Shown one piece after another: positions 45,913 through 57,912 of a DNA stretch of 64,000 nt. The DNA is taken from the NCBI GenBank assembly GCA_025526935.1, contig JAHLKD010000003.1, positions 496,001-560,000 on the forward strand. The letters run 5' to 3'. Source of the DNA: Cladochytrium replicatum (taxonomy: Eukaryota; Chytridiomycota; Chytridiomycetes; Cladochytriales; Cladochytriaceae). The translations under genes and the position numbers were made by a program. The notes below the pieces were generated by a model. The model was given only the letters and a program-made list of their open reading frames with translations, ran no database searches and was not told the DNA's origin. Every line of letters begins with the position of its first letter. Position 1 is the first letter of the stretch.

Positions 45913-46670
45913 CTACACCAATGTATCCTCGTTTCTGCAAAGTCGATGTGATAAGATCATATGCATCGTACATAGTGTGAAAACTAACCTCAAAAACTCT
46001 CCAATATCTGCTTGGTGAAGAACAACGATGCCGCTTGGGTCCAGTTTACGACAGTCCCCTGTGGACTTTGCCGTTACCCCAAATCCCTGTTCCATATTGA
46101 ATCTCATACACACAACCATGCGGATTTAGTGTCTTACCAGAGGAACGTCCGACATAGAATAAACGACAACACCTTGGTTTTCTGGTGTATCTTCTGTGAT
46201 TCGACCCAAATGTGCCTTGAGGACGTGATTTCCGTACAGGAACGGCATCTCTCCATTCGGTTTGACCCAAACTTTGTACTTGGCATACTGTGCCAAATAC
46301 TCCAACGCCGTAATGTGCAGCCGGAACTTGCCGGTTTTAGTGAACTTCCCGAAGCAGATTCCAAGCGACATGAGCTTATCCCGTGTCACTGAGGTTGCCT
46401 TTTTCATGATCGACTCGCTTGGTGGCCAATTAATTCAGTGCAAATTTTGTATTTGAACAGTTTTCTGTATTTGATACCTGACGTAAAACACCCTGTCTTT
46501 GTGAAGTCGGAAGCAGTATGGTTCATCAGGTCGGTCGATCAAGTGCTGAATGTTTCGGCCGATACTACACAACCAGGGCATCAGCTCTACTCTTCCGTTT
46601 CTCTGTTCAAATACAATTTAGACAGCTTTGTGAAAAACGTCTTCGTTTCTTCTTCTGTGAGTGGTCGCAT
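45913..46670 (-). CDS. NIP7: 60S ribosome biogenesis factor Nip7
   Basis: PUA-domain protein required for 27S pre-rRNA processing and 60S assembly. ATG 46670 ([19 protein letters not shown]) and a second exon ([27 protein letters not shown]) make up the N-terminal domain. A further exon holds [40 protein letters not shown] and [18 protein letters not shown]; the last holds [12 protein letters not shown] joined to [20 protein letters not shown] and [13 protein letters not shown] plus the terminal residues. The stop is TAG at 45913. Similarity to human NIP7 is continuous, with about 180 residues expected. Confidence 0.94.
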
Positions 46671-46771
46671 GTCAACAACTTGTATGATGTGGCGAAGTGT
46701 TGATTGTGCCACGAGTAGTACTGTGAAACCACCACACCTGCTCACGTGAACAAGCGCTCTGGTGAACAGAC
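46671..46771. promoter_or_regulatory. Shared upstream region of NIP7 and ribosomal protein uL15
   Basis: A gap of 101 bp separates the divergent start codons of two ribosome-related genes, which suggests co-regulation through one promoter. It contains CACGTG at about 46743-46748, an E-box-like palindrome. Confidence 0.5.
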
Positions 46772-47530
46772 ATGGTAAGCACTCAAACTGGCTGTTAGTT
46801 GTTGGAACCTGGATGCTGGTGCCGATGATATGAAGGGCGCGTATGCACTTGATCGAAGATAGAGAACACAGATGGATGGATGGATGGATGGATGCTTCGC
46901 GAAGTTTTGTTATGTCTTGAACTGTTTGATAATTGGAGACGGTCGCCTGTTGCCAGCCAGAAGCAGCTTCTAAAAGCATATCTTGTCATCTAGGCCACAC
47001 GACTTAAGAAGAACAGGAAGAAGCGCGGACGTAAGTTTCTGATGCTTCAGGTAGTGATAGTAGACCTAACGTTCTTGCAGACGTTTCCGCCGGTCATGGT
47101 CGTGTTGGGAAGCACAGGAAGCATCCTGGTGGTCGTGGTAAAGCCGGTGGTATGCACCACCACCGCATCAACTTCGATAAGTACCACCCCGGCTACTTCG
47201 GCAAGGTCGGTATGCGATACTTCCACAAGACCAACAACCAGTACCACAAGAGCATTGTCAACATTGACAGGCTATGGACACTTGTCCCTGAAGAAGCCAG
47301 GTCGAACTCGACTGCTTCAAAGGTCCCGGTTATCAACGCACTTGACCACGTACGACCCACCCTTTAGTCATCGAATGATCAAACTGATTCCACGTTATTA
47401 GGGCTTCACAAAGGTGTTGGGTAAAGGAAAGCTCCCCGAGGTTCCGTTCATTCTCAGGACGAGATTGGTCAGCAGGAAGGCGGAAGAGAAGATTGTTGCC
47501 GCGGGTGGGCGTGTGGAGTTGACTGCTTAG
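46772..47530 (+). CDS. RPL28: Ribosomal protein uL15 (RPL28/RPL27A)
   Basis: Large-subunit ribosomal protein of 145 residues. Exon 1 is only the ATG (46772-46774), followed by a 219-nt intron; then exons 46994-47030, 47081-47349 and 47402-47530 join in frame. The product reads [93 protein letters not shown] and ends RVELTA. An ATG-only first exon with a long first intron is usual for fungal ribosomal protein genes. The tetranucleotide GGAT repeat lies in that intron. It is divergent from NIP7. Confidence 0.97.
46871..46894. repeat. GGAT tetranucleotide microsatellite in the uL15 first intron
   Basis: Five to six units of GGAT in tandem within the 219-nt intron 46775-46993. Confidence 0.9.
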
Positions 47531-47734
47531 TTATCTCGATTCGGAATATAATTTCATGTGCACACACTCTATCTTTGATGAGGCCGGCGAAATGAACAAT
47601 TGGTGAACAAGTTGATGTTCTACGCAATATTACTTTGAAAGTGGTTGGTGGATTATTTTTATCTTCACTAAACATTCACTCACGAGCCCCACTATCCTTG
47701 TGGGTGGAAAATAATACAAATGACTTAAGTCTTG

Positions 47735-50700
47735 TTAATCCTTGTTTCGCTTGGGAACGAGGTCGTAACTGCCAAAAATACCATGGTCTAAACGCACACC
47801 TTCGGGTCCTCCTGCGGTATTATGGGTCATATGTGCGGGAGGTATTTCTTTGGAAATGCCGGTCATCAGGGAAAATACTGGGTTAACCCCAGGCAACCCA
47901 ACGATTCCATAAATTCCGTGATCAATTGTGAGGGTTTGATCCATTGAAGCTGTGCGCCCTTGATGGCTGTACACACCAGACGACCCTGTCATTAATGAAG
48001 TAGACGGAGAGCTTAAAGCGAACCCTTTCAATCCATAGATCCCATAGTCAATGACTCCAACATGTTCAGAATGCTTCGTGTCCGTTGTTTTCTGGGCGTT
48101 GTTGGTTGCCCTTGACTGTGCAATTTGTAATACACCGTTTCCCATTCCTTTGCTTCCGGTCATGAGTGAAAGAGCTGGCGTTGTGCCTGGCAGACCTATA
48201 ACCCCGTAGATCCCGTGGTCGATTCCTCGAGCGTGCGATTGGTGTGCAATTGCTCTCGGTACGTTGCTACCGTGGACGGCTGATGACCCGGTCATCAATG
48301 AAGTTGGCGGTCCTTTCGATGGAATTCCCAACACCCCGTACACACCATAGTCGATGACGACTCTCTGCAAGTCACGTTTGAAATGATCACTGTGGGCGGC
48401 GGATAATCCAGTCATCAATGAAGTTGCGGGTTCTATGGATGGAATGCCCAAAACTCCATATATACCGTGATCAATTATACCTTTATGAGCATCGTTGACT
48501 TTCTGGTTGAGGAGAACGGCTTCTTTTAGTGTGTTGGTATGAGCGTTCTTGCTTCCAGTCATCAGAGACAGGTTGGGGCTGATTCCTGGTGAGCCGACAA
48601 TGCCATATATTCCATGGTCAATAACAACCGATTGAGGGTCCGCCTTGTTGAGCACATTTTTATTTCCCGATTTATTGATGACCTTATCGAGATTGAAGTT
48701 TCTGTTGTGCGATGCTGTCATTAGAGAATATGGAGGCTCTAAGGATGGAATTCCTTTCAAGCCGTATATCCCAAAGTCAATCACACCTTTATGGAGATCG
48801 CCACGTTCAGAGAAAACAAGTAGTTCAATAGCGCAGCCTTCCGTGGGGATCAAGTTGTGATCAACTTGACTCTGTTGGTCTGAAACGCACAGCTCTATTG
48901 CTTGATTATTGATGTGATGCTCCCCAATGGATTCTTGCTGTATTTCCTCATCGTGTTGATCTTGAGAAACATTGTAATGTTGGTAAAGTTTCTCCAATCC
49001 TTGCCAAACAATGGGCAAATCCCTTTCCCGAGCGTCAGTTATGCTTGTATCCACACCCGGCGAGTACAATTCAAGGTCATCAGGGTTGATGTGATTAACA
49101 GTCATATTGTCCGGGGCTACAACAAGGAGCTCTTCAGCTTGGTCATTGAGATCATCAGATGACGCATCTCCGAAAAATTCGGTCCATTCGCTTGTCCCGA
49201 GCTCTAGACAGACGACAAGCTCTTCGGCAAAGCCGTTGGAGCACACGTATTCCCTTTTAGCTCCGATAAGGTTCTCGACAAAGTTTAGCTCGATGGCTTG
49301 TCCACCGATACTTTCAGAATTGCCTAGAATATGGATTTCGGCTCCATACTTCTCAATGGACTCTTCTAGCCTCACGTGTCGATCCATTTCAACTTTGTTA
49401 AGCTCTTCAATTCCTTGCCACATGGCTAAAATTCCAGCAGACTTTGGAGCACTTAAATTGTTTTCATTCTTCATCTCCATTTCGGCTAGCTCTGAATATT
49501 CAGCTCCAGACATTGGCTTTGAAAGACGACAACTGATAAGTTCTTCTGCTTGATTGTCAAGGATGTCATCTGATTGTATTCCGTCAGTCTCTGTCTTCTT
49601 ATTAGATATTGGCTCAATGGGCGAGCCCTCCCTCGGTGCCGGACGGTCAGCAGATTCCGCTATTTCGGCGGAAGTGTGAGAAGAAGGTTTGGATGGTGCG
49701 ATTTGAGGAAGTGCTGTTTTCTTCGCAAAGACATGCTGCTTCTGGTCAGCAGCTGGAGGGACTGATGCCGGCTGAGATGCTTTCTTCGCAGGCCTCTTGT
49801 GCTTTGGAGGAGGCGGAACACTGGGTGGTTGCGGTTCAAAAGAGCGGGTTGGCTCGACCGGTTTTTCTTCAAAAGGAGCAGTTTTGACGGCAGATGGATT
49901 GCTTCTCAGTGATACAATTCGCTTATGATGAGTACGGGTGTTTGACTGCACGGAACGCTTATTTTCGATTTCCTCTTTGATTGCTGTTTCACCGACAACC
50001 CCCGGTTTCTGCAACTTCGGCGGAGAAGGAAATCCCAGAAATGTATCCATACTTTTGCGAAGTCGAATATATCGACGGGGGTATGTTGAAATGCTTTGAA
50101 GGTATGCGAGATTTTGGCGACGTTCCAGCAACCAGCGATAGTGGTCATAATGTGGTTCTTTAGATTCGAGTCGTTGAAGAATAGCCTGCAGGATTTCATA
50201 AGGAAAGGATATTATAATTTAAGAAGTTTTGTACTATACCTGGTTTTCTGCATCTATTTTGTTATGCTCCTGTTGACGAGAAACGTAATTGAGCGAGTGG
50301 CCGTAGCTCAACTCATCCTCCATCCATGTATAATCTTTATGGTTTCCCTCTGCTTTCATAATGTGAGACATCTTGTCTAAAAGAATTCTGTTCTCTCTTT
50401 CTATCTGGGCGATTCGATCTGCATTGCTGGTTTAGTGGTGTGCATCATTAGATTTATTCACTCCACCTTCTTCAACTTGCATTCGCTTGAGCTTCAGTTG
50501 TAAATGCATGTGTATTCTCGGAGGTGCGTTATCAACAGTTGGTCTAGCTTTTGCCAGTTTCTCAAGATGAAGCCGCCGGTCAGCTAGGTCCCATTGCTTT
50601 GCTAGCAGTTTGTTGCAGACAGGATGGAAAGGGATATAATGACGATGTGCGGTAGGGTCCTTGAAATTCCGTCCTCGTTGCAAGGGCTTGGGTTTGGTAT

Positions 50701-51403
50701 GCTCATTAAATTCAGAGATCAGCGTATGCTCAAAAGTGCCGTCGTTGGGTGCTGTCCATTGACGTGGGTGATATATCTCGTCACCGAGTGCATTTCTGAC
50801 GTCGCTCTCATTTGAGAGAGCTTGTTCACCATATGTTTTGTATTCAGGAGGCTCCTGATGATTGTGAACATACGGTTCATCGCTGGCGTTAACAATTGGC
50901 TCCTCATGAAGCTGATTTTGGGCTATGTCATGAAAGTTTGGGTCCGCCGCAAGCCATATCACATCTGCTGCAGTGTTTTCTTGAGATACTTCCTGTGCCC
51001 ATCCAGAATCATATTGCTCGCCAGTGTCCTCGGGCTGAGAAAGTTCGGCAGCACCATACTGTTCATTCCCCATGTTACTACTCTCTGTTCCTCCGTGAGC
51101 CGTCCCCTCGCCGTTCTTAACTTCAAGATCAAACTCATCAAAGTCGTATTGGTTTATCTGACTGTGATTCTGTGCTACTTCGCTGGTCTCCGATTCATTT
51201 TTGGCCCAATCTGTGGCAAGATTCACTTCAATCTGTGTTCATACACTTGGAGTGACGCAACCCAGATCATGCTCACCTGCCTGCTTCAAGCCATAGTCAT
51301 CACCCTTTAGCTGGACATTATCAAATCGACTTTCGGTTGCGGTGAGATCGCTGTCATCGTTAATTCCGAACTGGTCTATTGCTAAAGGTGCAAGGTCGGC
51401 CAT
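47735..51403 (-). CDS. CFAP97/Hemingway-domain protein with two internal repeat arrays
   Basis: Very large predicted ciliary protein (about 1,150 residues). ATG 51403 (MADLAPLAIDQFGINDDSDL) splices to an acidic Asn/Gln/Glu-rich region, then a CFAP97 domain: ARPTVDNAPPRIHMHLQLKL, RIAQIERENRILLDKMSHIM, SLNYVSRQQEHNKIDAENQA, ILQRLESKEPHYDHYRW. This parallels CFAP97D1, including the ILxRLxxxKPHYD box. A basic Pro/Ser linker follows. Next come six copies of a short NxQAIELxV motif and two copies of a WQGIEEL block. Finally there are eight copies of an IDHGIYGxxGxPxxxPxxSLMTG repeat, 40-57 residues apart, up to the stop at 47735. The last 2.4 kb of coding sequence is one exon. The domain identity is firm; I do not know either repeat type. 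Confidence 0.8.
47740..48790 (-). repeat. Eight-copy protein repeat (IDHGIYG ... SLMTG) at DNA level
   Basis: Motif cores lie near 48761, 48601, 48455, 48335, 48205, 48031, 47902 and 47769, spaced about 120-170 nt. The cores are conserved and the linkers between them vary in length and sequence, so the array is old and under constraint rather than a fresh tandem duplication. Confidence 0.9.
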
Positions 51404-51578
51404 GTTTTTGTTGGGAAAGCCCGACTAAAGTGAAAAGGATATTCTGCTGTACTCCCAACTTGATTGGTCCAGTTCTCTGATTTGCCCAGTTTTGTGTCTT
51501 GCTTAAAATAACCACATTGAGGTTCAGCTGATGTTAGAATTCAATAATTTTCAAAAAACTTGATAAAAAACAGTGAAT
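51404..51578. promoter_or_regulatory. Upstream region of the CFAP97 gene
   Basis: 175 bp between the CFAP97 start and the GATA stop. It holds an inverted CCAAT (GATTGGTCC, about 51457-51465). No RFX-type X-box was recognised. Confidence 0.3.
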
Positions 51579-54150
51579 CTATGCAGTTCGCAATTTCTTC
51601 CTCCCACTTCCAGTCCCCATATCTTCCTGAGCAACATCTGTACCTGCTCCGCTTGTGCTATCATGAACCTGAACGGGACGGTCGTCCAATCCATCTTCCT
51701 TCCTACCACGATTGTCCAACATCGTACTGCTGTCGTTCGATGTGGTCATCGCATCTTCAGGGGGATTATCAAATGGCCTTCGAGTCCGCTTCTGGTTTTG
51801 TGGAGATGCATGCCGTGGTATTGAAAGTGGAGCAAGATTATGCCTCCGTTGTGTCCGATGTGCGTTTTCGTCTTCTCTACGTTTTGCAAAGCTCTGCAGC
51901 CGATGGAGCACTTGTTCATCAGCTGCATCGCCTGCTCCGACCAGCACAGCGGGAGAGCCGGACGAACGACCACCAAATCCACCTGTACTGTCTCCTCCTG
52001 AGCCATTGTCGCTGAGGTCCGCGCGCAGCCGTTGCCGTTTTCGCATCAACTTCGCAAAGTGCAGTCCGCAAGCATTGCACAGTGTGCGCGCACCATCTGG
52101 TCCCCGCCTCCATTCTGGAGTTTCAGAGATGTTGCAGGAATGGCATCGGCCTGGTCTTGGCATAGAACGCTAAATAATGAAGATATAGTCTAAATTCTTC
52201 AGATGTTTGGTAAGGATATCACTTACGTTGCGCTTTTGATACTTCGGCCTGGGTGGAGAGGTCGGATGTTTTGTTTTATCAAATTCACTTTCTTCATTTT
52301 GTGCCTTCTCACCAATTTGATAAGAGATACATTCCAGGCAAAGTTGACGGACTTACCTCCATCGAAAACGTAAACTGGCAATCCTGAATGAATTGGTGGA
52401 ACTCGCCAACTTTCGCAACGAGATCAGCGACAATTTGTTCAAAATCTTCTTCATTGTTCGCAGCATCTTCTCCGTTCCCAGAATTCTGTACAATTTTCGC
52501 CAGGTTTCGAATTATATCACAGTAATCCATGACCTGTTCGATCGCCTCAACGTTTAATACTGTGCTTGACTCGGTCGTGGACATATCGTTGCGCTCATCA
52601 AGTTTTGAATTTTCTGGGATACGGGTGTTGACTGTGAGGCTAGTTTTTCCGGGCCCATGCTCGTCTGATATCAATCGGCCACCGTCTTCCTCATCATCCA
52701 TGGGGAGAGCGCCGCCATGTGACGATGATTCAGTATCCAATATTCTTGTCGTAGCGGGATGGTACGATCTTGGTCTCGATTCGACTGTAGACTCATTCAA
52801 GCGTGAACTTTCAGAATTGAGACTCTTTGCTGAGGTCGCAGTGGCCGAAGATGATGATGCAGAGGTGGCGAAATCATTACTGACAGCTATGACCGTAGAA
52901 TTAGCCGCGCCTACTGCCGATGCGATTGCTGAAGAAACTACAACATCATTTGCTGAGAATGAGGACTGGTGAAAACCCGGATGACCAGGAATTCCAGCTT
53001 CATAAGCGGCTACTGAGGGATTGCTGTGCAGTGGCCATCGATCATGTACAGGTTGCGCCGGATATGGATCATGGTATACATGTTGGTCTCGATTCCAAGT
53101 GGCCGATGTTTGTGGTCGATTGGAATACCACCGCTCGAACGATTCATAAGAAGGTGCGTATGACTGGAATCTAAGTGATTGGTTTGAGAGGTAGAGAACA
53201 TATTAGGTTGTGAGACCTTACGCATGTTGATCGTACATAGTTGGGCGAGTAGGCGGTCTTTGCTCGACGTGTGTTCGCGGCGAACGTGGAATATTGTCCA
53301 TTGGGTGATTCGTATATTGACGATCCTTGCCAATTTGATGACCGTATCGTTGTCGAGAAGCACCTTGAGGCGATATTTTGGGAGAACATTCAAGGGGGAC
53401 AGGTATTGCATATTCGGGCATCGAAGTTGGAGAACTTCTTCGCTCAATGTAGTGATGGTGCAAGTGCTGGTGCTGGTACTGGTAAAAATTTCCCGATTCA
53501 TACCCCCCCTGGTGGTGAGCTCGCGTGTCAAACGAATCGGAGAAGCCAGATTCCCCCGAGGGCTCTCCACACGATTGGGTATTCTCACGCGGAAATTCTC
53601 CGTGCATTCTGTCATGAGGCGAATGTACAGAATGTCGATACGATGGACGATGATAGTTGTTGCTGACTTGGTAAGACGAATTCGAATGAATCCAGTAGGG
53701 TTCGGTAGGATGAGAATACACTCGGGAAGCCGCATATGAGTGGGAGGAATATGATCGCGGTGTGTCATTGTTTTGCAGCTGAGAAAGCGATGGTCCTGGT
53801 CGAGAGTCCCGACTTGGTGATGATGAGCCCCGTTGAGGTTGCACATTTGGATATTGCTGAGAGTGAGACGCGTTGATTCGTTGTTGAGTTGTGCGATGTT
53901 GGGACAACTCTCTCATACGAACGTTAACGGCAATCTCACGTTCCCGGTTGTAGTCGCTTCGTTGAATTAGGGACGCTTTTCTTTCAAAGCCTTTGTTTTC
54001 TTCGCTCTCTAACGAATTCCGGTGATGATCGTCCGCCGGGTGAACGGTGCGATCATTGTTGAGTTCCCGACGACCATAAGGAGGTGGTGGTGAGGTATTC
54101 CGCAGACTTTCGTCAGGCGCAAAAGACGTCAAATGTGGAGATGAAGCCAT
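51579..54150 (-). CDS. GATA-type zinc finger transcription factor
   Basis: ATG 54150 ([20 protein letters not shown]) opens a long, disordered, Ser/Arg/Gln/His-rich region spread over several exons, including [20 protein letters not shown] and an Ala/Ser-rich stretch. A helical segment ([20 protein letters not shown] ... [20 protein letters not shown]) follows. The last exon carries a single GATA finger: CHSC, an 18-residue loop, then CNAC ([20 protein letters not shown]), with the basic tail [10 protein letters not shown]. The stop is at 51579. The single C-terminal finger with preceding helical and disordered regions resembles fungal GATA factors of the light-response or nitrogen type, but no specific orthologue can be claimed. 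Introns: at least four, not all closed. Confidence 0.85.
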
Positions 54151-54823
54151 TGCCCTTATGCACAGGTTGAAAAGTAGAGCAATAAGACAGCAGATTCTGA
54201 AATAACAGTGTTAAAATGTACGAATGAACCATAACGTAATTCACAATAATGTGTCTGTGGACATACGGTATGCTGGAGTTCAAATTCCGTCTTCACAAAA
54301 ATGTCGCTGAATAGCTGGCCACAGAACGCTTGCTCTTCCGTCAGGTCATGCGACGCTGCGAGGGAAACCAGACCGTACTGGGAATGATGAGCTTGTCGCG
54401 TTGCACAAAGAGATCGGAGGATCGGCAAAAATCAACCTTGGATTTGTTTGAGTATCGACATGTATGTTTGCAAAAGGCTCTAATTTATTCTCGCAGCACT
54501 CAGCGTGACGAACAAGGCGCTGACTTAACCGATATAATAAGAATAAATGTCTCAACATGTCAAATTGCTCTGATGCGTGAAAACAGATCGGCGGAAAACC
54601 TCGGTTATTTTTATCGGTTCGCCGATCTTTTTGTCAAATTTCTATCGATCTGCAGAATTTCGTGACTCACAGCCTCTTCAAATACACCGGAAAACATAGT
54701 ATATTTGCTGCAATAAGAAAATGAAGCAAAAAGCCCGCAAATGAAAAGAAAATAAACCAAAAAGCATGTTTTCGAAATATAAACCGATAAATCGATCCAG
54801 TGGCAAGTAGTAGAGCACATTAG
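54151..54823. other. Region between GATA factor and spastin
   Basis: 5' flank of the GATA gene and 3' flank of spastin. Minus ORF 54156-54428 and plus ORF 54330-54665 show no family features. Confidence 0.4.
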
Positions 54824-57253
54824 TCAAGCCCCGTAAGTACCGTATTTTCCATTCCAATCCTCAAAAGATTTTAGACTCTCAGGGGATACGGAAGGGCGAA
54901 TAGTTGTGCTCGCTTTTTCAAAGTCATGAAGGGAGATCGGTCTGATTTGATCCATTGGGGTTGATATAATATTTTCGCCAAGGGATCGGATCGGCCCCAA
55001 GGACGCCTCGCGAGCTAGTGCTGTTATATCGCTGCCAGAATACCCTTCCATACACGCTTCAATAAACGAGATATAATGCTGTGAATGACACGGACCTTCA
55101 GTCAAAGCAATTAATCTGCGGCAGTCATTTTCTGCCAGCGTATGTCTTTGATCCCCCATCAGGTTATCAATGAACGAACGGCGAGTGTTTGGTTCCGGCA
55201 GCGGAATATAAATTCGCTTTACCTGGAATGTACATGAGTTTATGGCCACTTAATGGGGAACAGCGGAACTCACCAAGCGTCGTAGTGCCGCCTCATCCTA
55301 TTTAGGAATTTTATCAGCATCTTAAACATACCAATCTGCTGGAAAACTCACCAGCTCTTGTGGACGATTTGTTGCACCCATTACCAGTAATCGTTCTTCT
55401 GTTGATGTCGTTATACCATCGAATTGCAACAGAAATTCCGTTTTCAAACGCCTTGATGCCTCATGTTCAGATTCGCTACGCTCCGTGAGGATAGAGTCGA
55501 TCTCGTCTAATATTGAACACAAAACGACAGCAAGCAAAGAAGAGTAGAACGTCAACGAATCTGTCGACCGATATCCGTTGATCCGTACCAATAAAAATAA
55601 CGGAAGGCTGAAGATGTCTGGCCATTGCAAACAGTGCGCGTACCATTTTTCACCTTCGCCCACAAACTTAGACGTAAGAGAAGATGCACTGATGGAGAAA
55701 AAGGTCGCATTTGATTCATGCGCAACCGCCTAGTTGGAGCTTTTAGCTGCATTCCAATCCACACTTAAGAAGCCCAAAACCTTTGCTAACATAGTCTTGC
55801 CAGTTCCGGGAGGCCCGAAAAGAAGTACACCCTTAGCTGGAGACCGCAATCCTGTGAAGAGCTCCGGTCGAATGTAAGGAAGGATGACAACTTCCCGCAG
55901 AGCTTGTTTGGCAGCCTCGAGCCCCACTAAATTTTTGAGATTTGTTACTGTCAGTGTGAAGGTGATAGATAACGGCAAACGCTCCCTCACCGATATTTTC
56001 CCAAGAGATCGACGGTTTATTGACCACAACATCATTCAGGATTTTGTTGGCCAGGGTTGTGTCAATTCCAGGTGGCAATTTCGCTGTCTTAGATGTAGTC
56101 TACGTGGCGAAAGCAGCACACATTAGTCCTCAAGAATAAACAACTTCGAGAGTATACTTCGAATTTATTCGCCGACTTAAGGTTTGAGTTCGATGACTTA
56201 TTGCTGACTGGCCGGGACGATCGAGTTGACTTGAGTGCGCTGTTGCCGCTCGATGCGTGCGATGAGGGAAGTGAATGAGAAGCTGACTGTCTCGAGGCTG
56301 ACGAATTTTTTCAGGCCAAGCCAAGAAAAGAATGGATCAAACTCGACATACCATTTATCCCGATATCCTTCACTCGCTCTTCGATCTGCCTGATGTTCGA
56401 CCGCAATTTCTGATTTAACGTTTCTGCCTTCTCTCTAGATGTATGTATGGTTAAATACACCGGGGCAGAATTAATGCGATGAGATATACCTCTCTTCTAG
56501 GCTCTGAAACTGGAGTTTCAATGCCATTTTGAGGTCCCTCAGTCCTTTCCGGTACATGTCCAGTGCTGCGACAACATCTCCGCGCTCTTCCAATTCAATG
56601 GCCTCTCTGGTGAGTTTGTATCCCAAATCAGCTAGCAATTTATGATGCGACAAGCTCGCATAGTTGGTAGAGGGACGATCCATAGTTGTTGTTCCAAACG
56701 TATCGGCAGATGCAGTTCCGAGCTTTTCAATCGATGACTGTCTCGAGATGGAGCGATTACTCGAGCTCGGTGAAGGTGCTGATGGTGTGCTACTTTGTAG
56801 GTAGACTGTGCGTAGAAGGGGCGTCGAAGGTCGAGGTGGTATGATTCGTTTCTTTGGAGTTGATGAAGACACTGCGGGGCACGAGCGGTTGATACGATTG
56901 CTTTCGACGCTTCTGGTTGATTCACTGATGAGGTTTTCACCATCGGATGGGGTTGCGTTATCTGGTGGTCTCAACGACTTCCGGGTAGTGTGTTTGGATT
57001 TGAGCTGTGCCTGGTTTACACGGAATTTGAAGAGCAAGAAGCAGAATGGAACGCAGCAAATGAGAATCAGAACTGAACTAGCTAAAGTTGAAAAACGATC
57101 TGAGGTATAATCGAGAGAACGCGGAATGGTAACCAGCTTCTGTGTTACAGGTGGTGGCGGACTTGTGATTTGGAATAGCCAGCTGAACGCTGAGCGAGGT
57201 GCCGGAGAATGCTGTTGAGGGGCTTTCTGGTGCTCTTTCCGGCGTCGGTTCAT
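54824..57253 (-). CDS. SPAST: Spastin-type microtubule-severing AAA ATPase
   Basis: Hexameric ATPase that cuts microtubules and shapes ER or endosome membranes. The best start is ATG 57253 ([16 protein letters not shown]); an N-terminal hydrophobic hairpin-like segment ([19 protein letters not shown]), a Ser/Pro linker and a MIT domain ([35 protein letters not shown]) follow. The AAA core begins [20 protein letters not shown] and [20 protein letters not shown], with Walker [13 protein letters not shown], then [20 protein letters not shown], Walker B VIFIDEID (across an intron), [10 protein letters not shown], and the C-terminal [20 protein letters not shown]. The frame breaks once, at an A5 run near 55651 (an A6 would restore [18 protein letters not shown]). 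Stop at 54824. Confidence 0.9.
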
Positions 57254-57912
57254 TCCGTCAGCCGCTGCATTTTGCACTGGAGAGCCGCCCCAGTCTTCAC
57301 GCCTTGCGAGTGGCTGAGGGTAATAACGACCCCAGTTGCAGTCCAACAACAGCCACACGATGTCAGGACAGCAGGTTTTTGAATCTTTCAACTTCAAGAT
57401 CAGTTAACTCACATCTGCATTCATCTCGTCGCGTGGTCGTCAAAGACGCTGGTGCCCTTCGCACCTCCAGTGGCATTCTCTGCCTTCGTCCCACTCACCA
57501 TTTCGTTGCTGACTGTGGGGTTCATTCTCGGTTCGGCACTGTTGATGTGAGTTTCTCTGTTGGAAATTCCCTGCGTTTAACGTCTAATCGTTAAAAAGAT
57601 ATGAGTTGAATGTGACCAAGTATAACAGATCAACGCTTCGGGAGTTGCTGTTAGTTGTACCAGCATCTCTATTCACTGGTACTGAGCTCGCTTCAACCAA
57701 CATTCTAAAAGCGTATTCATTTTTTATCAGGATTCGGAGTCATTTTCCTTTTCCTCGCAGGTTCGTAGCGTGCATGTTCGTTTTGAGAAAGCTAATGCCC
57801 ATCCTTTATTTCGCTTCGTGGTTTCGGTGCGACAGTCGGCATTTATATGTAGCGTATGTGCCATCACGGAAATAAAACTTGTTTTTGCCTTGGTTTTCAT
57901 ATCCTCGCTGGA
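57254..57912. other. Spastin upstream region and LAMTOR3 3' flank
   Basis: The spastin frame stays open upstream to about 57397 but has no further ATG. Plus-strand ORFs here (57199-57594, 57606-57875) lack recognisable features and are treated as shadows or chance. Confidence 0.4.

Noticed and set aside
46775-46993. Possible snoRNA in the long uL15 first intron
   Set aside because: A GATGAT-like C box was seen near 46825, but no matching D box or closing stem; the GGAT repeat confuses the pattern.
48645-49553. Plus-strand ORFs opposite the CFAP97 repeat gene
   Set aside because: They are antisense shadows of a highly repetitive coding exon, with no independent features.
57254-57397. Spastin start further upstream at 57397
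   Set aside because: The first codon there is TTG, not ATG; the first ATG in frame is at 57253.
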